NCBI GenBank assembly: GCA_964575975.1
Contig: CAZNTU010000051.1
Span: 1-30,801 of the forward strand
From: G963674505 sp964575975
GTDB lineage: Bacteria > Desulfobacterota > Desulfobacteria > Desulfobacterales > SKZT01
Direction of reading: 5' to 3'
DNA: 30,801 bases
In this document: positions 23,929 to 30,801 of the stretch, piece by piece
Layout of the letters: each line of letters begins with the position of its first letter
How positions within the stretch are numbered: the stretch's first letter is position 1
Made by a program: the position numbers and the translations under genes
Notes under the pieces: generated by a model
Seen by the model: only the letters and a program-made list of their open reading frames with translations
What the model was told of the DNA's origin: nothing
Database searches by the model: none

Positions 23929-25100
23929 TGGAAAACAAAACCTCCCTCGGCGGAAACCTGTCCTTCTTGAACCTTGCGGACATATTGCAGTTGTTGGGTT
24001 CCAACGTCTCGACCGGGACTTTGCGGATTAATGGAAGGTACTCCCAGAATCCGGGCTTCGTCTATTTCGAAAAGGGAAATCCCATCAACGCGAGCAACGG
24101 AAATCTCAAAGGCATGGAAGCCTTGAACTCCTTGTTCGGATGGACCGACGGCGAATTCGAATTCGTCTCCGGCCCGACCCAAGTGGAAAAAGAAATCAAA
24201 AAAAACCGTATGCAGGTCATACTGGACGGCATCCGAATGCTCGACGACGGATTGATCGAAAAACCCGGCCCGGTCGAATTCGACAAAAACGACCCCTCCG
24301 AATCGCCGAAAGCCGGATCGGGACCGATGATAAAGGGCCCCCTGATCGACTACATGCATGTCGTCGAGGAGGAGGAATTCGATGACGGAGAGGAAATCGT
24401 CATCGAAGGCAAGCACGGTTCGTGGATCTGGGTCGTCCTCGAAGGAATGATCCAAATCGTGAAGGAAACCCCCCAGGGAGCGGTCGATATCCTGAAAATA
24501 GGAGACGGCGCATTCCTCGGAAGCATCTCCTCCTTTCTGTCGGGAGGAAACGTCCGCAGTTCCACCGCCGTCGCGATCGGAAAAGTTCAGCTCGGCGTCC
24601 TCGATTCCCAACGCCTTTTCGTGGAATTCGCGAGAATATCCCCCGATTTGAGAGGAGTGCTCGTCAGCCTCGACAGACGCCTGAAACAAACCACGGACAA
24701 AACGGTCGATATCTTTCTGAAAAGAGACCGTCCCTCGGAAACGCTGGCGGGCAAATCTCCGCTAATCAGACAAGGGAATTTGGAGGAACGCCTCTTCAAA
24801 ATATCCGGAGGGCAGGCCTTCGTAGCCAGAAATGTGGAATCGGGGGAGATCCTCCTATCGGAATTGGGACCGGGCGATTTCGTTGGCTCCATTCCTTTCG
24901 TAAATACCGGAATGGAACCCGATTCCGCCTCCGTTTACGTCTCCGACGACACCGAACTCTCCCCCTTGAACACGGAGAAGCTTCTGCGAGAATACGAAAG
25001 ATTGTCCGCGACGTTTAGAAATATCGTCGAAAACTTGGCCGCCAGCATTTCGGTGACAACCATGGTGGCCGAACAATACAAAAAGGACCAAAATTCCTGA
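23925..25100 (+). CDS. DUF4388 protein with two cNMP-binding-like domains
   Basis: 391-residue cytosolic protein. The N-terminal DUF4388 (PATAN-like) domain (about 5-110) has the hallmark GNLSFLNLADILQLLGSNVSTGTLRI and is common in deltaproteobacterial two-component and motility proteins. Two CRP-like beta-roll domains follow, at about 136-240 and 268-350. In the first, the phosphate cassette reads GAFLGSISSF...VRSSTAV: the Arg is kept, but the Glu that holds the ribose in CRP is Ser. The second reads GDFVGSIPF, with both Glu and Arg lost. No helix-turn-helix is present, so it is not a transcription factor. Cyclic-nucleotide binding is therefore possible for the first and doubtful for the second domain. 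The start overlaps mglA by 4 nt (the alternative ATG at 23928 adds one residue less). Its position between mglA and a PilZ gene suggests an effector or adaptor of MglA. Confidence 0.85.
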   Translation: MMENKTSLGGNLSFLNLADILQLLGSNVSTGTLRINGRYSQNPGFVYFEKGNPINASNGNLKGMEALNSLFGWTDGEFEFVSGPTQVEKEIKKNRMQVILDGIRMLDDGLIEKPGPVEFDKNDPSESPKAGSGPMIKGPLIDYMHVVEEEEFDDGEEIVIEGKHGSWIWVVLEGMIQIVKETPQGAVDILKIGDGAFLGSISSFLSGGNVRSSTAVAIGKVQLGVLDSQRLFVEFARISPDLRGVLVSLDRRLKQTTDKTVDIFLKRDRPSETLAGKSPLIRQGNLEERLFKISGGQAFVARNVESGEILLSELGPGDFVGSIPFVNTGMEPDSASVYVSDDTELSPLNTEKLLREYERLSATFRNIVENLAASISVTTMVAEQYKKDQNS

Positions 25101-25141
25101 AGCCCAAAGCTTCGGCGAAACGACGAGAGGAATACCGACAG

Positions 25142-25486
25142 ATGGAAGAAAAGAGACGGAGTCCCAGGGTCGATTCTCTGAATCTCATCGCCTATGCTTG
25201 CCTCGACGAAAATGGAAACGTCGCGAACCAGGGAATGGGAAGAACGCTCAACGTATCGGAATCGGGCATTCTTTTGGAAAGCCGAGACCAATTGGATTCC
25301 GAATACGTGCTGATCGTCGACATAGGCATAGAAGACGATGTCGTCGATCTTAAAGGTCGCGTAGTCCATTCCAAAGTCAACAAGGGCAACAATCACGAAA
25401 CCGGAATCGAATTCACCGAAATCGCCCGGGAAGACCTCGCCAAGCTCCGACGCTTTATCGAACTCTTCCACGGGTCGCAAGAATAG
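25142..25486 (+). CDS. PilZ-domain protein (likely c-di-GMP receptor)
   Basis: 114-residue single-domain protein. Both c-di-GMP-binding motifs of PilZ are intact: RxxxR as RRSPR (5-9) and the (D/N)xSxxG motif as NVSESG (37-42). The strand ending VVHSKVNKGNNHETGIEF is usual. It should bind c-di-GMP and act on motility or adhesion partners. It follows the DUF4388 gene after 41 nt and precedes purC by 41 nt, so it belongs to the same transcription unit. The ATG has AGAGG about 11 nt upstream. Confidence 0.9.
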   Translation: MEEKRRSPRVDSLNLIAYACLDENGNVANQGMGRTLNVSESGILLESRDQLDSEYVLIVDIGIEDDVVDLKGRVVHSKVNKGNNHETGIEFTEIAREDLAKLRRFIELFHGSQE

Positions 25487-25527
25487 GAGAATCGATCCTT
25501 CTTCAACATAAAACAAGGTCTAACGCC

Positions 25528-26424
25528 ATGAATCAGCCAATATACGAAACAAGCTTCGACAACCTGAAACTTTTGAAAAAAGGCAAGGTCCGAGACATAT
25601 ACGACCTCGGGGACCGCCTCCTCCTGGTCGCCACCGACCGGATATCCGCCTTCGACGTAATCATGCGGGAGACGGTCCCGGACAAGGGACGCGTGCTGAC
25701 CCAAATTTCCCTCTTTTGGTTCGGGGCGATGGAATCCATCTGTCCGAACCATATCGTCTCCGGAAACGTCGACGAATATCCCGACATTTGCAAGCCATAC
25801 GCCCGCGAACTGGAGGGAAGGAGCATGCTGGTCAGGAAAACGAAGCCTCTGCCGGTAGAGTGCGTCGTGCGCGGCTACATCTCGGGCTCGGGATGGAAAT
25901 CGTACCGGAAATCCGGGCGAGTCTGCGGCATCGAACTTCCGAAAGGCTTGAAGGAATCGGAAAAGCTCCCGAAACCGATCTTCACTCCTTCCACCAAAGA
26001 GGAACTGGGCGCCCACGACATCAACATTTCCTTCGAAGAGGCCGCGCAAAGAATCGGACCGGAACTTGCCGGACGAGTCAAGGACCTCAGCTTGGCCATA
26101 TACGAGAAAGGAGCCGACATGGCCCTCCGAAAAGGCATCATCATCGCAGACACGAAATTCGAATTCGGCCTGTCGGGCGACGAACTGATACTTATTGACG
26201 AAGTTCTTACCCCCGACTCCTCCAGGTTCTGGCCCGAAAGCGAATACAAGCCCGGCGGTCCCCAGAAAAGCTTCGACAAGCAATTTCTCAGAGACTACCT
26301 GATCTCGATCCAATGGGATCAGACTCCGCCCCCGCCCCGCTTGCCCCCGAACGTCGTCGAAGCCACGAGGGAAAAATACATCGAGGCCCTGAAAAGGCTC
26401 GCCGGCCACGAGTATGCGATTTAA
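25528..26424 (+). CDS. purC: Phosphoribosylaminoimidazole-succinocarboxamide synthase
   Basis: 298-residue purine biosynthesis enzyme joining CAIR and aspartate with ATP to give SAICAR, in the cytosol. Typical signatures are KGKVRDIYDLGDRLLLVATDRISAFDVIM near the start, LPVECVVRGYISGSGWKSY, GAHDINISFEEA and the ADTKFEFG...LIDEVLTPDSSRFW motif. The length matches the longer plant/bacterial form near 300 residues. The Shine-Dalgarno is a modest AAGG. It is the fifth gene of the run beginning at 22315, and its end overlaps the ParB-like gene by 11 nt. Purine synthesis has no clear link to the signalling genes ahead of it, so the grouping may reflect only shared transcription. Confidence 0.96.
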   Translation: MNQPIYETSFDNLKLLKKGKVRDIYDLGDRLLLVATDRISAFDVIMRETVPDKGRVLTQISLFWFGAMESICPNHIVSGNVDEYPDICKPYARELEGRSMLVRKTKPLPVECVVRGYISGSGWKSYRKSGRVCGIELPKGLKESEKLPKPIFTPSTKEELGAHDINISFEEAAQRIGPELAGRVKDLSLAIYEKGADMALRKGIIIADTKFEFGLSGDELILIDEVLTPDSSRFWPESEYKPGGPQKSFDKQFLRDYLISIQWDQTPPPPRLPPNVVEATREKYIEALKRLAGHEYAI

Positions 26425-27364
26425 AATCGAAAACGTCGAACTTGCTCGCATAAACGCCGACAAACGGGATTACAGGATTTCGACAGGGGAAGCCACGAGC
26501 GGTCTTCGCGATTCGCTCGACCGCTTGGGGCTCCTGAACCCGCCTACCGTCCTTCCGGAAGACGATCGGTTCGTTGTCGTAAGCGGCTTCAAACGCGTCG
26601 AAGCCGCTCGCGACCTCGGACGGGAAAAAATCCCCTGCAGAATACTTCCTGCCGACGCTTCCCCGCGTCTGTGCGCTCGCATCGCCATCGCCGACAACTC
26701 CATGCAACGCTCGCTCGACATTGTCGAAACGTCCAGGGCCTTGGCTCTTCTCAAATCCCTCTTCGACGAAGCCGAGCTTCCCGAGGAAGCCCAGCGTCTG
26801 GGACTTCCAGCCAATCGGCGCCGCATCGACGAAATCGAACCCCTTTGCAGGCTATCGTCCCTTGTTTTAAAAGGTATGCTTTCCGATTCCATCGCGGCCC
26901 CGGTGGCCCTGGAACTTTCGAAAACCACCGAAAAGGAAGCGGTCGCGTTCGCCGAATTGTTCCTGGCGTCTAATTGCAGCCTCAACAAACAAAGGGAAAT
27001 CGTTCGCCTGGTCAAGGAGATCTCCCGCAGGGACGACCGGGCCGTCATCGACGTTCTTTTGGACGACCATCTGCAAGACATCCTGCGGAATCCGGATTCG
27101 GATAAAAACGGCAAAACCCGCGAAATCAGATCCCACCTCCGTAAAATCCGCTATCCGAACATAGCCGAAGCGGAAACAAACTTCGCCGAAAACATCCAGC
27201 GTCTCCGTATGTCCCAAGGCCTGAAACTGATCCCTCCCCAGGATTTCGAAGGCTCCACCTACTGCTTTACGCTTTTCTTCAAAAATTCCGAGGAACTGTC
27301 GAAACGCATCGAAGAACTCCGCCAAATTGCTCGAAGCCCCGAATTGAACAGAATCGTCGAGTAG
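26414..27364 (+). CDS. ParB N-terminal-domain protein (chromosomal, no ParA neighbour)
   Basis: 316-residue protein. About residues 5-90 form a ParB/Srx-type N-terminal domain with the box VVSGFKRVEAARDLG, resembling the GxRRxxA-type loop that binds CTP or DNA in ParB proteins, here as GFKRVEA. The remainder is helical (about 100-310) and includes QRLGLPANRRRIDEI, a possible helix-turn-helix-like region. There is no ParA gene next to it and no parS-like cluster was seen, so classical segregation is unlikely. The start ATG lies inside the end of purC, giving translational coupling. It could be a regulator or a phosphatase-like domain protein; I cannot assign a role. Confidence 0.75.
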   Translation: MRFKIENVELARINADKRDYRISTGEATSGLRDSLDRLGLLNPPTVLPEDDRFVVVSGFKRVEAARDLGREKIPCRILPADASPRLCARIAIADNSMQRSLDIVETSRALALLKSLFDEAELPEEAQRLGLPANRRRIDEIEPLCRLSSLVLKGMLSDSIAAPVALELSKTTEKEAVAFAELFLASNCSLNKQREIVRLVKEISRRDDRAVIDVLLDDHLQDILRNPDSDKNGKTREIRSHLRKIRYPNIAEAETNFAENIQRLRMSQGLKLIPPQDFEGSTYCFTLFFKNSEELSKRIEELRQIARSPELNRIVE

Positions 27365-27538
27365 CCGTCCGCCTCCGCTCGAAGACAACGAGAGCTTCCA
27401 GTTCCGGTCCGGCGCCGCATGGATAGAACCGCACATGCGTTGGGAGGAATTCCGGCACGCCGACCAGGATGGCCTGGTTGCCGTCGAGAGACCCGCTTGC
27501 AACACGAACTCAAATCGAAACCTTTCCCGAAAAAAAAC

Positions 27539-27595
27539 ATTTTTTAAAAAATCAATACGATTTTACTTGACAAAGTTTCCGTATTAATTGAAAGT
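27539..27595 (+). promoter_or_regulatory. Candidate promoter and operator of the TetR-acs unit
   Basis: An AT palindrome of six T and six A (27539-27552) resembles an UP element and precedes TTGACA (27567-27572). An imperfect inverted repeat, nine of eleven positions matching, surrounds that box: AAATCAATACG (27549-27559) and CGTATTAATTG (27580-27590), spacer 20 nt. A -10 box at standard distance is not evident, which lowers confidence in the promoter. The repeat could be an operator for the adjacent TetR regulator or another factor. The region from 27365 to 27540 is GC-rich and shows no supported gene. Confidence 0.4.
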
Positions 27596-27628
27596 GCTCT
27601 TTAAGAAATAAACGGGATTCATAAAATT

Positions 27629-28258
27629 ATGGGAATACAGGAACGAAAAGAAAGAGAAAAGGAACGACGGCGGCAACAAATCATGGTAGCCGCCAAAAGA
27701 GTGTTCTCCGTGAAGGGTTTCACGAAAACCACCATGGAGGACATCGCCAAGGAAGCCGAACTGAGCCCCGGCACTCTCTACCTGTATTTCAAGAACAAGG
27801 ACGAGCTATACGCCTCGCTCTCCCTCAGAATCCTGCAGTACCTTCTGATACGCCTCGAGCACGTCAACACCGAGAAAAACCTTACCCCCGAACAAAGAAT
27901 GGAGTCTCTCAAAGAGGCCATGTACGATGTTTACGAATTCGACCCTCTGATTCTGGTGAACATGTTTCACCTCCAGTCGAGCGAATCCCTGAAAAACTTG
28001 ACCCCCCAGCTTCTCTCCGAAATAAAGGAACTCTCCAAAAGTTCGCTGGAAGCCATGGCCAAGATTTTCGAAGAGGGAATCGACAAGGGCGCCTTCGTAG
28101 AGAAAAAACCTTTGGCTTTGTCCGATATCATATGGGCTTTGTTTTCGGGAATCGTCCTCTGGGAGGAAAGCAAACGCATTCTGAACGAGGACAACAATTC
28201 CCTCAAGGAAACCCTGGAAACCGCATTCGACATTTTCGCGAAAGGAATCAGAAAATGA
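27629..28258 (+). CDS. TetR/AcrR-family transcriptional regulator
   Basis: 209-residue regulator. The N-terminal DNA-binding domain (about 15-62) has the classic TetR helix-turn-helix: RVFSVKGFTKTTMEDIAKEA then LSPGTLYLYFKNKDELY. The C-terminal ligand domain (about 80-209) is helical and not recognisable for a specific ligand. The start MGIQERKEREKERR is usual for a subgroup found near fatty-acid or acyl-CoA genes. The Shine-Dalgarno is weak (GGGA 11 nt before the ATG). It lies upstream of acs with a 170-nt gap and probably controls its own unit through the inverted repeat at 27549-27590. Acetate, acetyl-CoA or an acyl-CoA would be plausible signals (inference). Confidence 0.93.
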   Translation: MGIQERKEREKERRRQQIMVAAKRVFSVKGFTKTTMEDIAKEAELSPGTLYLYFKNKDELYASLSLRILQYLLIRLEHVNTEKNLTPEQRMESLKEAMYDVYEFDPLILVNMFHLQSSESLKNLTPQLLSEIKELSKSSLEAMAKIFEEGIDKGAFVEKKPLALSDIIWALFSGIVLWEESKRILNEDNNSLKETLETAFDIFAKGIRK

Positions 28259-28428
28259 GGATGCGAAGGACAATGGAAGGAGGTGCGTTTTATAGGCCGA
28301 AAAAGTCGCGCGAAAGCGTTCTCTACGCAAAGGAGCTTGAATCCCGGATAAGCGCAAAGCCACGGGGGACGGGATTCGAAGCGAACAATCCAAGGATGCT
28401 CGAAGAATTAACAAGGAGGGAGAAGTAA
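28255..28428 (+). CDS. Possible 57-residue small ORF between tetR and acs
   Basis: The ATG overlaps the stop of the TetR gene as ATGA, and the frame ends in TAA directly before the acs ATG, so every base of the gap is read. The product would be very basic (MRMRRTMEGGAFYRPKKSRE...), with no known domain. Its last codons contain the acs Shine-Dalgarno AAGGAGGGAG. It may be real, may couple tetR to acs, or may be chance. I give it low weight because it has no Shine-Dalgarno of its own apart from sequence inside tetR. Confidence 0.25.
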   Translation: MRMRRTMEGGAFYRPKKSRESVLYAKELESRISAKPRGTGFEANNPRMLEELTRREK

Positions 28429-30462
28429 ATGGCGGAAAAAGAAATAACCGAAACCTCGGAGGCTCAGATCGCCGTGCATTGGGGCGAGGAAAGCTACTAC
28501 ACGCCCAGTGTGAAGTTCATCGCCCAGGCGAATATGACGGACGAAACAATCTACGAACGGTTCGGCCTTGACAATTTTCCGGATTGTTTCAAGGAATACG
28601 CCGACCTGCTGGACTGGTACAAGTACTGGGACGAAATCCTCGACGCCAGCGACGCGCCCTGCTACAAGTGGTTCAAGGGCGGTCTGATCAACGTCAGCTA
28701 CAACTGCGTCGATCGGCACTTGGCGAAAAACAGCAACAAGACCGCGATCCACTTCGTTCCCGAACTGGAGGAGGAAAAGGTCGAGCACGTGACCTACCGG
28801 GAACTCTGGGTGAGAGTCAACGAAATGGCGGCCGTCCTGAGGGATTTCTGCGGTCTCAAAACCGGCGACAGGGTCACGCTCCACCTGCCCATGACCACGG
28901 AGCTTCCCGTCACCATGCTCGCCTGCGCGAGACTCGGAATCATCCACTCCCAAGTGTTCGGCGGATTCAGCGGCAACGCGTGCGCCGACAGGATCGTGGA
29001 CTCCGGCAGCAGCGTCCTGATCACCATGGACGCCTACTACCGGGGAGGCAAGCTGCTCGATCACAAGGTGAAGGCCGACGAAGCCGTCGAAATCTCCGCC
29101 AGGCAGGGCCGGAAAGTGGAGAAGGTCCTGGTGTGGCAGCGCTATCCGGGAAAATACTCTGCCGAAACGCCCATGGTGGAAGGCAGGGACTACTTCGTCA
29201 ACGACGTTCTGAAAGACTACTACGGCGCAAGGGTCGAACCCGTCAAGATGCCGGCCGAGGCGCCCCTGTTCCTCATGTACACGAGCGGCACCACCGGAAA
29301 GCCCAAGGGATGCCAGCACGGGACCGGAGGTTTCCTCGCCTACGTGGCCGGAACCTCCAAGTACGTGCAGGACATCCATCCCGAAGACGTCTATTGGTGC
29401 ATGGCCGACATCGGCTGGATCACGGGGCATTCCTACATCGTGTACGGCCCGCTCGCGATTTGCGCTTCCTCGGTGATCTACGAGGGCATACCCAACTATC
29501 CGGACGCCGGCAGATGCTGGAGAATCGCGCAGAACCTCGGCGTCAATATTTTCCACACCGCACCGACCGCCATCCGCGCCCTCAGGAAAATCGGCCCGGA
29601 CGAGCCCGGAAAATACGACTACGAATTCAAGCACATGACCACGGTCGGAGAACCCATCGAGCCGGAGGTCTGGAAATGGTACTACGAGGTCGTCGGCAAG
29701 GGCAAGGCCGCCATCGTCGACACCTGGTGGCAGACCGAAACCGGAGGCTTCCTTTGCAGCACGATTCCCGCGCTCAAAGCCATGAAGCCCGGCAGCGCCG
29801 GTCCCGGAATGCCCGGCATCCATCCGATCATCTACGACGACGAAGGCAAGGAAGTCCCCAAAGGACAGGGCATAGCGGGCAACATCTGCATCCAGAATCC
29901 GTGGCCCGGCATGTTCCAGACCATATGGGGAGACCGCGACCGTTTCGTCAAGAACTATTTCGAAAGATACTGCAAGAACCCCGAAAGCAAGGACTGGAGG
30001 GATTGGCCCTATCTGACCGGAGACGCCGCGGTCATGGCCGAGGACGGATACGTCCGGATTCTTGGCCGCATCGACGACGTCATCAACGTATCCGGCCACC
30101 GACTGGGGACCAAGGAACTCGAGTCCGCCGCCCTCGTGGTGGAGGAAGTCGCCGAGGCTGCCGTCGTACCCGTAAAGCACGATATCAAGGGCAAGGAACC
30201 CGACATGTACGTCGCTTTGAAACCGGGCTACGAAGCCTCTCCGGAACTTGCCAAAAAAATCAACGATGCCTTGGTAAGGGAAATCGGAGCCATCGCCAAG
30301 GCCCGAAAAGTCTGGATCGTACCCGACATGCCCAAGACGCGTTCCGGTAAAATCATGCGAAGAGTTCTCGCGGCGCTTTCCAACAAAGGCGACGTCGGAG
30401 ACACGATGACTCTTGCCAATCCGGAGGTCGTCGAGGAAATCAAGAAAATGGTCCAGGGATGA
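28429..30462 (+). CDS. acs: Acetyl-CoA synthetase (AMP-forming)
   Basis: 677-residue enzyme making acetyl-CoA from acetate, ATP and CoA through acetyl-AMP, in the cytosol. The N-terminal ACS domain carries WYKYWDEILDASDAPCYKWF. The ATP loop YTSGTTGKPKG is at 284-294. The acetate-pocket motif DTWWQTETGG (431-440) has the paired Trp of true acetyl-CoA synthetases. The acceptor lysine, target of acetylation, is K641 in KTRSGKIMRR. The length is a little above the usual 650. The ATG has AAGGAGGGAG upstream. The TetR gene is just before it and a probable symporter gene is 300 nt after it, so the cluster likely handles acetate uptake and activation. Confidence 0.95.
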   Translation: MAEKEITETSEAQIAVHWGEESYYTPSVKFIAQANMTDETIYERFGLDNFPDCFKEYADLLDWYKYWDEILDASDAPCYKWFKGGLINVSYNCVDRHLAKNSNKTAIHFVPELEEEKVEHVTYRELWVRVNEMAAVLRDFCGLKTGDRVTLHLPMTTELPVTMLACARLGIIHSQVFGGFSGNACADRIVDSGSSVLITMDAYYRGGKLLDHKVKADEAVEISARQGRKVEKVLVWQRYPGKYSAETPMVEGRDYFVNDVLKDYYGARVEPVKMPAEAPLFLMYTSGTTGKPKGCQHGTGGFLAYVAGTSKYVQDIHPEDVYWCMADIGWITGHSYIVYGPLAICASSVIYEGIPNYPDAGRCWRIAQNLGVNIFHTAPTAIRALRKIGPDEPGKYDYEFKHMTTVGEPIEPEVWKWYYEVVGKGKAAIVDTWWQTETGGFLCSTIPALKAMKPGSAGPGMPGIHPIIYDDEGKEVPKGQGIAGNICIQNPWPGMFQTIWGDRDRFVKNYFERYCKNPESKDWRDWPYLTGDAAVMAEDGYVRILGRIDDVINVSGHRLGTKELESAALVVEEVAEAAVVPVKHDIKGKEPDMYVALKPGYEASPELAKKINDALVREIGAIAKARKVWIVPDMPKTRSGKIMRRVLAALSNKGDVGDTMTLANPEVVEEIKKMVQG

Positions 30463-30484
30463 AGAATTTAAAAGAAAAACGGCG

Positions 30485-30506
30485 GAGAGGCCATTTGTAG
30501 CCTCTC
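30485..30506 (+). terminator. 7-bp stem-loop just after acs (weak terminator or mRNA 3-prime element)
   Basis: GAGAGGC (30485-30491) pairs perfectly with GCCTCTC (30500-30506) around an 8-nt loop, 22 nt after the acs stop. The sequence after it is GTCGAAAAAC, without a T run, so rho-independent termination is doubtful. It could protect the acs message from 3-prime decay. Confidence 0.35.
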
Positions 30507-30547
30507 GTCGAAAAACTAAAGGAAACAGGCAAGGCGAATACTCAAAC

Positions 30548-30595
30548 CTCCTCGTCCGGACCGCGACCGGGGAAAATTCGCGGACGGACGAGGAG
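30548..30595 (+). other. Strong 16-bp two-part hairpin upstream of the symporter-like gene
   Basis: CTCCTCGTCCG (30548-30558) pairs perfectly with CGGACGAGGAG (30585-30595). Inside it, CCGCG (30561-30565) pairs with CGCGG (30579-30583) after a small internal loop, leaving a 13-nt apical loop. This is the most stable structure seen in the window's intergenic DNA. No T run follows. It may act in mRNA processing between acs and the next gene or as a regulatory leader. Confidence 0.55.
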
Positions 30596-30644
30596 AAACG
30601 AAAAGTTCGGACTTGATCGGTTTTTGGCACTGAAAACGCCAACG

Positions 30645-30660
30645 CCTTTTATGAAAGGAG
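30645..30660 (+). promoter_or_regulatory. Small hairpin covering a strong Shine-Dalgarno
   Basis: CCTTT (30645-30649) can pair with AAAGG (30654-30658) around TATG, hiding part of an AAAGGAGGTGA sequence that is almost the full complement of the 16S rRNA tail. No ATG, GTG or TTG lies at the right distance after it, except a GTG that overlaps it at 30661. Confidence 0.3.
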
Positions 30661-30762
30661 GTGACGAAAAACAATATCGCTTCACGTTTGTCATGGGAGT
30701 ATTTTGTTGGTTATCCGGTTCGCCGGTATCTAAATGGACAACAGGCACAGGAGGAATAACAA

Positions 30763-30801
30763 ATGGGTGGAACCACTTGGGTTTACATTATGTTGGGCAT
30801 T
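30763..30801 (+). CDS. Start of a membrane transporter, probably a sodium:solute (acetate-type) symporter; cut by the window edge
   Basis: Only 13 codons are visible (MGGTTWVYIMLGI). The ATG has an excellent AGGAGG about 8 nt upstream. The residues look like the beginning of a first transmembrane helix. Position after TetR-acs and resemblance to the first residues of sodium:solute symporters linked to acetyl-CoA synthetase suggest an acetate permease. This rests mostly on context; a small symporter accessory protein or other membrane protein is also possible. Confidence 0.45.
   Translation, partial: MGGTTWVYIMLGI

Larger units (their letters stand above)
30463..30762 (+). other. 300-nt leader between acs and the next gene: stem-loops and a doubtful mini-ORF
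   Basis: No gene is firmly supported in this gap. It holds three stem-loops listed separately (30485-30506, 30548-30595 and 30645-30658). A 32-codon frame starts at GTG 30661 and stops at 30759, three bases before the ATG of the next gene; its product reads VTKNNIASRLSWEYFVGYP and onward. Its only Shine-Dalgarno, AAAGGAG, touches the GTG, so initiation there is doubtful. The stop sits within the Shine-Dalgarno region of the downstream gene, a layout that would allow coupling. Confidence 0.5.

Noticed and set aside
27365..27500. Plus-strand frame after the ParB-like gene (product like LEDNESFQFRSGAAWIEP)
   Set aside because: No start codon with a ribosome site supports it and it ends in the AT-rich promoter region. 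A decayed gene or chance are both possible.

Overview
The window looks like chromosomal core sequence from a GC-rich, Gram-negative bacterium of the Desulfobacterota / deltaproteobacterial type. This placement is an inference. It rests on an outer-membrane beta-barrel protein and a FecR-domain protein, an MglA-type GTPase, a DUF2760/Hsp70 cluster, an ElbB homologue, and an acetyl-CoA synthetase that probably sits beside a sodium:solute symporter. I saw no rRNA, tRNA, CRISPR array, insertion sequence or prophage gene. The tyrosine recombinase at the left edge looks like the housekeeping XerD.

Left part, 1-9281. On the minus strand an M24 peptidase is followed after 3 nt by xerD, which runs off the left edge. 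On the plus strand are a hotdog thioesterase and elbB. Then comes a three-gene minus-strand block: a CHASE2 adenylate cyclase, a TPR/outer-membrane-barrel protein and a FecR-domain protein. This block looks like an envelope-sensing module that makes cAMP.

Middle part, 9453-22056. A good sigma70-like promoter precedes DUF2760 (a two-helix membrane protein) and two atypical Hsp70 proteins. The second Hsp70 carries a long helical C-terminal extension in place of a normal substrate-binding domain. Next is a tight ispF-cysS-uvrB-uvrC run (isoprenoid precursor, cysteinyl-tRNA, excision repair). It is convergent with a malate dehydrogenase gene on the minus strand.

Right part, 22315-30801. A plus-strand run encodes a TPR-like protein, MglA, a DUF4388 protein with two cNMP-binding-like domains, a PilZ protein, PurC and a ParB-like protein. 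The first four suggest a GTPase / cyclic-nucleotide / c-di-GMP control unit, but no MglB gene is beside mglA. After an AT-rich regulatory region come a TetR regulator, acetyl-CoA synthetase and, beyond a 300-nt leader with strong stem-loops, the first 13 codons of what is probably a solute symporter. This last group suggests regulated acetate uptake and activation, with malate dehydrogenase as the TCA-cycle neighbour.

The best candidates for an undescribed system are the DUF2760/Hsp70/Hsp70 cluster, the CHASE2 cyclase/TPR-barrel/FecR block and the TPR-MglA-DUF4388-PilZ block.
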